In this document: positions 1 to 6,066 of the stretch, one piece after another
Position numbering within the stretch: position 1 is the stretch's first letter
Layout: each line of letters opens with the position of its first letter
DNA from: a virus
DNA: 24,415 bases
Strand: one strand, 5' to 3'
IMG/VR virus record: IMGVR_UViG_3300006086_000035
Location: 1-24,415 of that record
Position numbers and translations under genes: made by a program
Notes under the pieces: model-generated
Databases searched by the model: none
Told to the model about the DNA's origin: nothing
Seen by the model: the letters and a program-made list of their open reading frames with translations, nothing else

Positions 1-2
1 GC

Positions 3-14
3 ATCACAACATAG
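3..14 (+). CDS. Possible 3' tail of an upstream gene (partial)
   Basis: One reading frame runs in from the left edge and stops at a TAG at 12-14. That stop overlaps the AGGAG ribosome-binding site of the next gene, an arrangement seen repeatedly in this block. Only three sense codons are visible, so nothing can be said about the product. The other two frames are also open here, so this is a guess from context. Confidence 0.25.
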   Translation: MTT

Positions 15-27
15 GAGCGAAAGAACA

Positions 28-234
28 ATGCCAGTAATTAGCAGCATGCGTTACCGATGCAACTGCGGTGGAAAAATTTACGTGAAAGAAACCCGGGCGG
101 CTGAAGATGCAATCTATCGCACTCGAAAATGCAAAGATTGCAGTTACCTTTACACCACCAAAGAAACTGCAATAGACGGCGGAATACCCAAACATGCGCG
201 GTTGCAAAATTACACAGACAAGGAACGTCGATGA
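28..234 (+). CDS. Small zinc-ribbon protein, NrdR/Ogr-like Cys arrangement
   Basis: The product is 68 residues. It has Cys11-x-Cys13 and Cys35-x2-Cys38 flanking a basic stretch, and the second pair sits in RTRKCKDC followed by YLYTTKE. This resembles the zinc ribbon of NrdR repressors (RRRREC..C..RFTTYE) and of Ogr/Delta-type phage late activators. No ATP-cone follows, so it is not a full NrdR. The likely role, by inference, is a small DNA- or RNA-polymerase-binding regulator. The ATG at 28 is preceded by AGGAGCG at 12-18. The next gene starts inside its stop codon (ATGA). Function is not certain: free zinc ribbons also occur as structural folds. Confidence 0.8.
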   Translation: MPVISSMRYRCNCGGKIYVKETRAAEDAIYRTRKCKDCSYLYTTKETAIDGGIPKHARLQNYTDKERR

Positions 235-434
235 CCGACTATCAAGCAGGCATTGAAGGTGGAGAATATTTGTACCCACACGTAGGCGACCCTGAGCCCC
301 GCAAAGGCGCCAAAGTGCAATTGCTTACCAAGGGCGGTATACACACGACCGGCCCGTGGGACCCGTCATTTTGCATTGGCTGGCTACCGTTACCAAAACG
401 CAACATGGATAAAGAAAGATCGGGTAAACCCTGA
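231..434 (+). CDS. Conserved-looking small phage protein, unknown function
   Basis: The product is 67 residues from the ATG at 231, which overlaps the previous stop as ATGA and has AAGGAA at about 220-225. A longer reading from 129 exists but would run through the upstream gene, so 231 is chosen. The middle and end (KVQLLTKGGIHTTGPWDP, then GWLPLPKR) resemble small phage hypotheticals built on a 'KLLLLTxGG...GxW...W.PLPK' pattern. It is probably a small beta-rich domain. No catalytic motif, signal peptide or membrane segment is visible. It ends with two in-frame stops (TGA TAG). No function can be assigned. Confidence 0.7.
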   Translation: MTDYQAGIEGGEYLYPHVGDPEPRKGAKVQLLTKGGIHTTGPWDPSFCIGWLPLPKRNMDKERSGKP

Positions 435-470
435 TAGGCAACTACGCGCCGCTACAGTACAAACACAGGC

Positions 471-650
471 ATGACGTACTCACCCATGACCAACTGGCAA
501 CTTGTGAGGCTATGCCGCGATGGTGTAACCACTCCACTCGAACGCGAGCTAGGTTTGCGTCTGGAAGAAGTCATGACAGAGATTCAACTTATCAGCAAAG
601 ATTTTTTAACTGAGGACACTCATGGACCCGAACTTACCAAGCTTAGCTAA
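471..650 (+). CDS. Small phage helical protein, unknown function
   Basis: This 59-residue reading frame fills the gap between the gene ending at 434 and the one starting at 622, overlapping the latter by 29 bases. Its core WQLVRLCRDGVTTPLEREL followed by GLRLEEV looks like short phage proteins with a 'ELVRLA...PLERELA.RLE' helix pair. Charge and leucine spacing suggest two amphipathic helices. The start is uncertain: the ATG at 471 has only a weak, too-close AGG, and a second ATG lies at 486. I call it from protein-like composition and position; the product's role is unknown. Confidence 0.5.
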   Translation: MTYSPMTNWQLVRLCRDGVTTPLERELGLRLEEVMTEIQLISKDFLTEDTHGPELTKLS

Positions 651-912
651 CAACATTTCTGTTGGCCAATACCTCAACAGTACCACAACAGCAATGTCTT
701 CTGCCATGCAGAAGACGCATTCTCAAGCCATTAAAAGCATACTGGCACAACAAACGATGAGCATGGAGACCAACCATGAAGTCATCATCCGAATCCGTGA
801 AGTCGAGAACGGTCGCATCATCACAGTTAACAACCGGGACTACATTGTTACTCCTGATCAATCGTTGATTGATGTCATTCGGGTAGCACTAGTCAATTTA
901 AAACTGGAGTAA
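622..912 (+). CDS. Small protein, first of three related early proteins
   Basis: The product is 96 residues; GAGG at 612-615 precedes the ATG. The N-terminal half is Ser/Thr/Gln-rich and probably flexible or helical. The C-terminal half (about 51-96) shows a beta-beta-helix-like pattern: VIIRIREVENGRIITVNN, then YIVTPDQ, then DVIRVALVNLKLE. The same pattern (hydrophobic strand, NG turn, strand, then V..D..., then a closing helix of type V..A.V...L) recurs at the C-termini of the products of 1258-1539 and 1536-1814. They therefore look like diverged paralogues. There is no recognisable family and no catalytic residues. Function is unknown; a host-takeover or regulatory role is only a guess from position. 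Confidence 0.75.
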   Translation: MDPNLPSLANNISVGQYLNSTTTAMSSAMQKTHSQAIKSILAQQTMSMETNHEVIIRIREVENGRIITVNNRDYIVTPDQSLIDVIRVALVNLKLE

Positions 913-915
913 TCA

Positions 916-1137
916 ATGCGCGCCAACGAAAAACAAGTGGGTGGTAACCACTACAACAGCAAACGCGTGCAACCGTGGGAAGCCATGGAATCGTGCATGT
1001 CCAAGGAAGAATTCGTGGGTTTCCTGCGTGGCAACGTCATCAAGTACACGATGCGTTGCAACGACAAAGGCGGTATCCAAGATTTGGAAAAAGCCCAGCA
1101 CTACATGGAAAAGCTGCTGGAAGTATTGAAATCGTGA
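916..1137 (+). CDS. DUF3310 family protein
   Basis: The product is 73 residues. It matches the DUF3310 pattern seen in many phages: an N-terminal QVGGNHY at 7-13, QPWE at 19-22, then GNVIKYTMR at about 39-47 and DLEKAQHYMEKLLE at 56-69. The family is short, mostly helical, and often sits in phage replication or nucleotide-metabolism regions. Annotations as a nucleotide-kinase-like protein exist, but no P-loop is visible here and the biochemical role is not established. The ATG at 916 has GGAG at about 905-908. The next start codon (GTG at 1134) lies inside this gene's stop. Confidence 0.88.
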   Translation: MRANEKQVGGNHYNSKRVQPWEAMESCMSKEEFVGFLRGNVIKYTMRCNDKGGIQDLEKAQHYMEKLLEVLKS

Positions 1138-1298
1138 TTCGGTTAGCCACCGGTTTACTGATTGTTTTTACGCTAGGGTCGTGTTTGTACGATGCATTGT
1201 GTCCCACCAACAAAACACCTAAAGAGTGCCACCCTGCCCATTACTTAAGGAAACACCATGAAACAATGGATTCTTCGCTGGCTTGGCCTTGCGCCTAA
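1134..1298 (+). CDS. Tiny predicted lipoprotein / membrane-anchored protein
   Basis: A GTG at 1134 overlaps the previous stop as GTGA and opens a 54-residue frame. The product begins with Arg at position 3, then a hydrophobic stretch (about 4-15) ending in LGSC at 14-17. This looks like a bacterial lipoprotein signal peptide with a lipobox-type Cys17. Two further Cys follow in the short mature part (ALCPTNKTPKECHPAHY), then a hydrophilic tail. If real, the product would be lipid-anchored and exposed to the periplasm, facing either outer or inner membrane. Its last 41 bases overlap the next gene. The ribosome-binding site is weak, and the same stretch could be explained by a plain membrane anchor. 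Confidence 0.55.
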   Translation: MIRLATGLLIVFTLGSCLYDALCPTNKTPKECHPAHYLRKHHETMDSSLAWPCA

Positions 1299-1539
1299 AG
1301 AAAATTACGGGGTGCCGTCAGCGCCCAGTACCCGAGGTAACCAGCTTATTCCCGGTATGTTGTCGCGCAATTACTTTGAAATCATCACAGCCGTCAACGG
1401 CAAGATCGTGGTGTACAACCGGCACACCGCCAATTTCAACGGGCCTGACAAAAACGATATGGAAATTTATATCGTGCCCGATGGCGAAGATTTGATGGCT
1501 ACTGTGACAACCGCTATTGTGTCTGCGAGGTTGAAATGA
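1258..1539 (+). CDS. Small protein, second of three related early proteins
   Basis: The product is 93 residues; AAGGAA at about 1248-1253 supports the ATG at 1258. The N-terminus begins MKQWILRWLGLAP, a short amphipathic helix, followed by a Pro/Ser/Gly linker. The C-terminal domain (about 39-93) holds FEIITAVNGKIVVYNR, a charged insertion, then MEIYIVPDGEDLMATVTTA and IVSARLK. This layout matches the C-terminal domains of the 622-912 and 1536-1814 products, with a longer insertion between strands. I see no known family and no catalytic motif. The overlap with 1536 (ATGA) suggests coupled translation. Confidence 0.78.
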   Translation: MKQWILRWLGLAPKENYGVPSAPSTRGNQLIPGMLSRNYFEIITAVNGKIVVYNRHTANFNGPDKNDMEIYIVPDGEDLMATVTTAIVSARLK

Positions 1540-1814
1540 GCGCGCCTAAAACTATGCGTGAAGGCGATTATTTCACAGCGCCCGGTGAATGGGCGTTCAA
1601 TAACAACAGTAACGTATCGTATCAAGCATTGACTTTGCCTGTGACGCAATCTGTTCGCCTTGACATTGCCAAACTTGAAAATGGGTATATCTTGTCAATA
1701 ACTAACCAACGCGGGCATTCAAATTTACCCATGCTGTGCGTTGGCGCTGAATCTGTTGAATCAGGTGTGCGCGCGATACTGGCGTACTTAGTAACCAAGG
1801 AACTTGAAACATGA
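1536..1814 (+). CDS. Small protein, third of three related early proteins
   Basis: The product is 92 residues, starting within the stop of the previous gene (ATGA) and preceded by GAGG. The N-terminal third (MSAPKTMREGDYFTAPGEW) is hydrophilic. From about 36 onward it follows the shared pattern: VRLDIAKLENGYILSITN, then MLCVGAESVESGVRAIL, then an acidic end. It looks like a diverged copy of its two relatives upstream. No function is recognised. Its own stop overlaps the start of DNA polymerase, so expression is probably coupled to the polymerase. Confidence 0.75.
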   Translation: MSAPKTMREGDYFTAPGEWAFNNNSNVSYQALTLPVTQSVRLDIAKLENGYILSITNQRGHSNLPMLCVGAESVESGVRAILAYLVTKELET

Positions 1815-3775
1815 AACTTACTCCCGTTTACCTTGATTTTGAGTCGTTTTGGTCGGCCACGCACACACTTTCCAAGATGACCAACATCGAGTACGTCATG
1901 CATCCAGACACGGAAATTATTTCGTTGTCGATGAAGGTAGGTCACAACGCAGCCACGATGGTGTATTTTGGCGACGCAGAAATTCGTCGAATACTCAAGA
2001 CGGTTGACTGGTCGAAGTCCATGGCGATCGGCCACAATATGTCAGGGTTTGATGCGTTGATTTTGTCGTGGCGTTTTGGTGTCAACCCGGCCATGTGGGG
2101 ATGCACGTTGGCTATGGCACGTTCCAAATACAACGCAAGCGTTGGCGGCTCGCTTGGTAAACTGGTTGCGCACTTTGCACCGCAACTTCAAGCCATGGGC
2201 ATCAGCGGAGTCAAAGACAACTCGGCGTTGCTCAACACCAAGGGTAAAAATCTCAAGCACTTTACGCCCGAAGAAATCCGCTTGATGGGCATATACAACA
2301 AGACGGACACAGAGCAGTGTTGCGGTCTGTTCAAAATTTTGGCCCGCGAAACACCGGCAGCGGAATTGCTGCAGATCGATTTGACAACGCGCATGCTGAC
2401 AGAGCCACAGTTTGTTGTTGACAAGGGTTTGCTGCAAACCACGTTGGTCAAAGTGCAGGAAGAAAAGTTGCGCTCACTGAAAGAGCTCGCTCAAATGCTG
2501 CTGGACCCAGACGAGGTAGCAACCATCGTTTTTGAAGGTGGCAAGCTAGAAGAATTTACACGCACGCAGTTGATGTCTGCTGCCAAGTTCAGTGAGATAC
2601 TTGTTAATCGCAGCGTGGACGTTCCCATGAAACAGTCGCCGTCAGACCCTAGCAAGATGATACCGGCGCTCTCGAAAACCGACCAAACGTTTTTGGATTT
2701 GCAAGAGCATGACGACCCCGTAGTGGCCTGCGCTGCCCGGGCCCGGTTAGAAGCCAAAAGCACATTACTGGAAACCCGCATTAATGCATTTTTGCAAGCG
2801 TCTGGCAGGCTCAAAGGTTATCTGCCGATGCCGTTGCGTTATTGCGGAGCAACCACCACTGGTCGCTGGAGTGGTGAAATTTTTAACCCACAGAATTTGC
2901 CACGCATTGACCCGACCAAACCCAAGATGTCTGATGCACTACGCAACAGCTTGCGCGCGCCAGACGGATACAAAGTAGTGACTTCAGACTTGTCGGGGAT
3001 TGAATTGCGCGTCAACCATTTTCTATGGCAAGTGCGCTCCAGTATAAATTTGTTTCAGGCTGACCCAGCTAAAGCAGACCTGTATCGTGAGTTTGCCGCT
3101 AATTTGTACACGGTTCCCAACAAGGCTGACGTTACTAAGCAGCAGCGTCAGATCGGCAAGATCGCTCACCTTGGGTTGGGTTTTGGCGCCGGGCCCGGCA
3201 CGTTTCAACGCATTGCTAAGATGATGGGCGGTGTGGATATGGAGCTGGAAGAAGCCAAGACCGTTGTGGAAACGTGGCGCGAAGAATACAGCGAGATTGC
3301 TGCAGGCTGGCGTACCTGCCACGATGCCCTGACAGACATTGCAAACGGGCGTGAGAGCGCGATTGACCCATGGGGGCTATGTACCACAGGCAAAGATCAC
3401 ATTCAGCTTCCCAGCGGCCGCAAAATTTGGTACCCCGGGCTGCATCGTGAGGTTGGTACAGATGGCAAAAAAGAATGGATTTACGGCGAAGGCCGCAACC
3501 GGGCCCGAATTTATGCTGGAAAGGTCGACGAGAACATCGTGCAAGCGTTGGCTGCTGATTGCTTGAGGTCTGTTGTGCGGCGCATGTACAAGCAGTACGA
3601 TGTCAAGCCTGCGTTACTGGTACACGACGAGTATGTGCTGGTAATTGAGAAAGCTCGGGCAGAAGAAATCCGTGAAAAGCTTGACGATGCCATGCGCACA
3701 CCGCCTGTATGGTGGCCCGACTTGGTGACTTGGAGTGAATCTGGAATTGGAGACACTTATGGCGAAGCTCATTGA
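1811..3775 (+). CDS. polA: Family A DNA polymerase with 3'-5' exonuclease domain
   Basis: This is a 654-residue replicative polymerase for phage DNA. The proofreading domain is intact: exo I D9-F-E11, exo II N76-x3-F80-D81, exo III Y162-x3-D166. The thumb/template segment has TTTGRWSG at about 348-355. Motif A is SDLSGIELR with catalytic D393. Motif B is R446-x3-K450-x7-F458-G459, and motif C is H605-D606-E607 with catalytic D606. Aligning motif B to E. coli Pol I puts Leu454 at position 762 and Phe458 at position 766, where Tyr is usual. No 5'-3' exonuclease domain is present, as is normal for phages. AAGGAA precedes the ATG, which overlaps the previous stop. The identification is firm; biochemical effects of the Leu/Phe pair are inference. 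Confidence 0.97.
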   Translation: MKLTPVYLDFESFWSATHTLSKMTNIEYVMHPDTEIISLSMKVGHNAATMVYFGDAEIRRILKTVDWSKSMAIGHNMSGFDALILSWRFGVNPAMWGCTLAMARSKYNASVGGSLGKLVAHFAPQLQAMGISGVKDNSALLNTKGKNLKHFTPEEIRLMGIYNKTDTEQCCGLFKILARETPAAELLQIDLTTRMLTEPQFVVDKGLLQTTLVKVQEEKLRSLKELAQMLLDPDEVATIVFEGGKLEEFTRTQLMSAAKFSEILVNRSVDVPMKQSPSDPSKMIPALSKTDQTFLDLQEHDDPVVACAARARLEAKSTLLETRINAFLQASGRLKGYLPMPLRYCGATTTGRWSGEIFNPQNLPRIDPTKPKMSDALRNSLRAPDGYKVVTSDLSGIELRVNHFLWQVRSSINLFQADPAKADLYREFAANLYTVPNKADVTKQQRQIGKIAHLGLGFGAGPGTFQRIAKMMGGVDMELEEAKTVVETWREEYSEIAAGWRTCHDALTDIANGRESAIDPWGLCTTGKDHIQLPSGRKIWYPGLHREVGTDGKKEWIYGEGRNRARIYAGKVDENIVQALAADCLRSVVRRMYKQYDVKPALLVHDEYVLVIEKARAEEIREKLDDAMRTPPVWWPDLVTWSESGIGDTYGEAH

Positions 3776-4007
3776 CCGACATCACATTTTGCACGACCAC
3801 TACCATATTGCTAAGATTAACCAGCTTAGTGAAGTGCCGTCGTCCATTGTGCACAGACTCTCGTTTGTGTTGCCCGCGCTATCGGTAAAACTCAAAGAGT
3901 GTAAACCCGGTGACCTAATAGACTTGCACATGTGGGGGCAGCCAATGACAATGACGTACGAAGTGTGTCAGTATCTTGTTGTTACTTACGCACTGGAGCA
4001 TGCATGA
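3759..4007 (+). CDS. Hypothetical protein, His-rich N-terminus
   Basis: The product is 82 residues from the ATG at 3759, which has GGAG at about 3749-3752. A GTG at 3735 in the same frame would add eight residues but is less well placed. It overlaps the end of the polymerase gene. The N-terminus is His-rich (DRHHILHDHYHIAK), which could bind metal, but no Zn-finger spacing is visible. The middle is hydrophobic without being a clear membrane segment (SFVLPALSVKL), followed by KPGDLIDLHMWGQPMTMTY. No family is recognised. The downstream start overlaps its stop (ATGA). Confidence 0.7.
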   Translation: MAKLIDRHHILHDHYHIAKINQLSEVPSSIVHRLSFVLPALSVKLKECKPGDLIDLHMWGQPMTMTYEVCQYLVVTYALEHA

Positions 4008-4099
4008 ACATCGACTGGCAAATGTTGCTAAACCTTGGCGTGTTTGCGTTGGCGCTTGTGCCTTTTTTGTACATTATTTTTGGACAAGATGATGAGTGA
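4004..4099 (+). CDS. Tiny single-pass membrane protein (31 aa)
   Basis: A 31-residue frame starts at the ATG overlapping the previous stop, with GGAG at 3994-3997 six bases upstream. The product has a short polar start (MNIDWQ), one strongly hydrophobic segment of about 19 residues (LLNLGVFALALVPFLYIIF) and an acidic end (GQDDE). It would insert as a single membrane helix. It overlaps the next gene by a few bases. Good ribosome-binding site, coupling and a clean membrane segment argue it is real despite its size. Role unknown. Confidence 0.6.
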   Translation: MNIDWQMLLNLGVFALALVPFLYIIFGQDDE

Positions 4100-4265
4100 A
4101 ATTAAATTGTTACCAACAGCTAATTCAAAAATAGATCACGGAGAATTAGTTGACAAAGTACGTAACCTTTTGTACGAAGTTCGACCTCGGTTAAAAGTGG
4201 TCGAAGCATTAGGAATTTTGGAATTGGCCAAACACGTTTTATTAAAAGAGCAAGACGATGACTAA
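4092..4265 (+). CDS. Small hypothetical protein
   Basis: The product is 57 residues from the ATG at 4092; an adjacent ATG at 4089 would add one Met, and a GGA at 4082-4084 serves either. Composition suggests two or three helices (HGELVDKVRNLLYEV, then LKVVEALGILELAKHVL), with an acidic tail. It overlaps the tiny membrane protein upstream and the nuclease downstream by eight bases. No family or motif is recognised. Possibly a small binding partner of the nuclease, purely from the coupling. Confidence 0.65.
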   Translation: MSEIKLLPTANSKIDHGELVDKVRNLLYEVRPRLKVVEALGILELAKHVLLKEQDDD

Positions 4266-4914
4266 CCCCGCATGGACGTACAGCCGACTCGACAAGTTTG
4301 AAACATGCCCTAAACAGTTTTATGAAACCAAGGTGGCCATGAATTATGTTGAGCCGCCAACTGAAGCTACGTTATGGGGCGAACGTGTTCACTCAGCATT
4401 TGAAGCTTTGTTATTGCACGGTACACCGATGCCTGAAGGAATGACGCAATGGCAAGGACTGGCATCTAAGTTTGCAGCGTTGCCCGGAAAAAAGTTTGTA
4501 GAACACAAGTTCGCATTGGCGCACAGCTTGCAGCCTACTGAGTGGAAAACAGCGTGGTCACGTGGCATTGCTGATTTGGTTGTCAAATACAAAACCACGG
4601 TGCTGATTGTGGATTGGAAGACCGGCAAAAAGAAGCCCACTGAGCAGCTTGATTTGTACGCAGCGTATGCCAAAGCATATTGGCCAGACATACAAACGAT
4701 CAAGACATCGTTTGTGTGGTTGCGTGAGAAAAAGTTTACCAACAACACCATCGCCGCTGACTCCGGCGTCCCTATTATCTGGCAGGAATTTATGCCACGC
4801 GTACGTAGAATGGAGCGTGCGTATCAAGAAAACAAATGGCCTGCAAAACCATCTGGGCTCTGCAATGGTTGGTGTCCAGTGAAATCGTGTGCGTACTATA
4901 AGGAGAAAAAGTGA
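4258..4914 (+). CDS. Cas4/RecB-type PD-(D/E)XK exonuclease with probable Fe-S cluster
   Basis: This 218-residue nuclease has the order of motifs seen in Cas4/RecB-like phage exonucleases: YSRLDKFETCP at 8-18, WGERVH with H45, a metal-binding IAD (D106), VDWK (D119, K121), and Q130-x3-Y134. Four cysteines, C17 near the start and C202, C206 and C211 near the end, match the one-plus-three layout that holds a 4Fe-4S cluster in Cas4 and AddB, although spacing of the last three (x3, x4) is slightly unusual. Expected activity is DNA end resection during replication or recombination. There are no CRISPR genes nearby, so it is a stand-alone phage enzyme. The ribosome-binding site is weak; translation is likely coupled to the preceding gene. 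Confidence 0.9.
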   Translation: MTNPAWTYSRLDKFETCPKQFYETKVAMNYVEPPTEATLWGERVHSAFEALLLHGTPMPEGMTQWQGLASKFAALPGKKFVEHKFALAHSLQPTEWKTAWSRGIADLVVKYKTTVLIVDWKTGKKKPTEQLDLYAAYAKAYWPDIQTIKTSFVWLREKKFTNNTIAADSGVPIIWQEFMPRVRRMERAYQENKWPAKPSGLCNGWCPVKSCAYYKEKK

Positions 4915-5072
4915 ACACAGAAAGCAAGTTTGACTTTGTAACCATTTTGCTCAAAATGGATTTACCCGAAGAACACGTCATGACCGTCAATAATTTGTGG
5001 TTGCGTGTTGGGTTGACGCGTGTTTTGTTGGGTGGTCGTTACTATCGTTTACGTGAATTGGAGTCATTATGA
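4911..5072 (+). CDS. Small hypothetical protein, GTG start
   Basis: A 53-residue frame opens at a GTG overlapping the nuclease stop (GTGA), with an excellent AAGGAG at about 4900-4905. The product reads as a small globular helical protein: KFDFVTILLKMDLPEEHV, then NNLWLRVGLTRVLLGGRYY and a charged end. No membrane segment or known motif is visible. The next gene begins in its stop codon. The strong ribosome-binding site and perfect packing support it. Function unknown. Confidence 0.68.
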   Translation: MNTESKFDFVTILLKMDLPEEHVMTVNNLWLRVGLTRVLLGGRYYRLRELESL

Positions 5073-5194
5073 AATTTGTTTTTATTTTGTTGTCGTCACC
5101 TGCCATCGTTGCAGGTGTTGTCTGGCAGATGTACGCGGACAGTTTTATCGCTGGTCGAACGTTGTACAACATGATGTGGAAAGCCAGCGAATGA
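5069..5194 (+). CDS. Tiny membrane protein (41 aa)
   Basis: The ATG at 5069 overlaps the previous stop, and its own stop overlaps the next start (ATGA at 5191). The product begins MKFVFILLSSPAIVAGVV, a short basic start followed by a hydrophobic segment, which could be either a membrane anchor or a signal peptide. A hydrophilic tail follows (WQMYADSFIAGRTLYNMM). It fills exactly the space between two coupled genes. Role unknown; it might anchor a complex at the membrane, but nothing proves this. Confidence 0.58.
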   Translation: MKFVFILLSSPAIVAGVVWQMYADSFIAGRTLYNMMWKASE

Positions 5195-5484
5195 CTCCCG
5201 AAGGTAAAGTCAAAGAACAATGCAAATTGCTTCTCAAAACTTATGGAATTTGGTACTATATGCCTGTTCAAAATGGTATGGGCACGGTAGGAATTCCAGA
5301 CATTATTGCGTGTTGGAAGGGACGCTTTTTGGCTATTGAAACCAAAGCCCCCGGCAAGCGCAGTAACACTACGCCTAACCAAGAACGTGTTCTCGCAGAA
5401 ATAGCTGCGCATGGCGGCATGCAAATTGTCGTTGACGACCCGGAACAACTGTTAGTTTATTTGTCGACAAAGGCTATGGAGTAA
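5191..5484 (+). CDS. VRR-NUC domain nuclease
   Basis: The 97-residue product is essentially a single VRR-NUC domain, a branch of the PD-(D/E)XK fold. Visible key residues are E4 in the N-terminal helix, GIPD (P36-D37) in the first active-site strand, FLAIETK with E50 and K52, and Q64 in the following helix. A longer reading back to 5020 crosses two other genes, so the ATGA-coupled start at 5191 is preferred. Phage stand-alone VRR-NUC proteins are thought to act as structure-selective endonucleases, for example at Holliday junctions or flaps. Its neighbours are Cas4-like and HNH-like genes and an SNF2-type helicase, consistent with DNA processing. Confidence 0.92.
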   Translation: MTPEGKVKEQCKLLLKTYGIWYYMPVQNGMGTVGIPDIIACWKGRFLAIETKAPGKRSNTTPNQERVLAEIAAHGGMQIVVDDPEQLLVYLSTKAME

Positions 5485-5486
5485 AT

Positions 5487-5795
5487 ATGCTATTTCCACC
5501 CGCATTAGCAGAAACTTTAGTTCAAACAATTACCGCCTCGTCTAGCTTGAGTACGTACCACCCGGCCATGACAACTTCTATTCCGAACCAGTTAAACATG
5601 AGCGCGTTAAGAACGTGGACAACAACGGTGTGTGTCGAAAGTAATCGGCACGATCAAGAACTTATTAACTTGCGCGATCAAGTGACCAAACTGCATCAAT
5701 TTATAGATTGGATTTCAGTTGCACACCCTCAGCTGCCCAGCGAGTTTAAACGTTTTGTATCAGCCCACGAAGTATTGGAGAAAGCAAATGGCTAA
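5487..5795 (+). CDS. Hypothetical protein with short coiled coil
   Basis: The product is 102 residues. GGAG at about 5477-5480 lies before the ATG, and the gap to the previous gene is two bases. The first half is Ser/Thr-rich (ALAETLVQTITASSSLSTY) and the second half is helical with heptad-like spacing (NRHDQELINLRDQVTKLH, then QFIDWISVAHPQLP). It may dimerise. No catalytic motif or family is recognised. It overlaps the HNH-like gene by eight bases. Confidence 0.68.
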   Translation: MLFPPALAETLVQTITASSSLSTYHPAMTTSIPNQLNMSALRTWTTTVCVESNRHDQELINLRDQVTKLHQFIDWISVAHPQLPSEFKRFVSAHEVLEKANG

Positions 5796-6066
5796 ATCAA
5801 CTGCAGAAAAACTGGCATATCAAAAAGCGTACGACGCGCGCCCTGACCAAAAAGCGTTGGGTGTCGAACGACGCCGCGAACGTCGTCATGAGATTGCTGC
5901 CGGCAAGGTGGCTATTGGCGACGGCAAAGACATCGCTCACGTAGTCCCGGCATCGCGCGGTGGCAAGACCGTACCGACTAACCTCAAAGTGGAAGCTGCT
6001 GCGAAGAATCGTGGCTGGCGCGCAGGTGAAGGCAATTACAAGGTGCCGGTGGACAAGAAAAAATAA
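5788..6066 (+). CDS. Small HNH-like (His-Me finger) protein
   Basis: The 92-residue product has a very basic helical N-terminus (VERRRERRHE), then a segment resembling the core of phage HNH endonucleases: DIAH (H51), VVPASRGGK, TNL (N65) and AAKNR (N74). HNH enzymes use such a His/Asn pattern to bind one metal and cut DNA. Here the usual DH pair is AH, and there are no zinc-holding cysteines, so catalysis is uncertain; a binding-only role is possible. The start at 5788 has GGAG at about 5777-5780; an upstream extension to 5719 would overlap the previous gene and is not chosen. Its stop overlaps the helicase start (TAATG). Confidence 0.62.
   Translation: MAKSTAEKLAYQKAYDARPDQKALGVERRRERRHEIAAGKVAIGDGKDIAHVVPASRGGKTVPTNLKVEAAAKNRGWRAGEGNYKVPVDKKK

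Noticed and set aside
4-279. 91-codon minus-strand frame at the left edge
   Set aside because: Opposite strand of the zinc-ribbon gene, no ribosome-binding site, and no other minus-strand gene is credible in this block.
4258-4914. CRISPR-Cas locus suggested by the Cas4-like gene
   Set aside because: No repeat-spacer array or other cas gene is present; phage exonucleases of this family are common without CRISPR.
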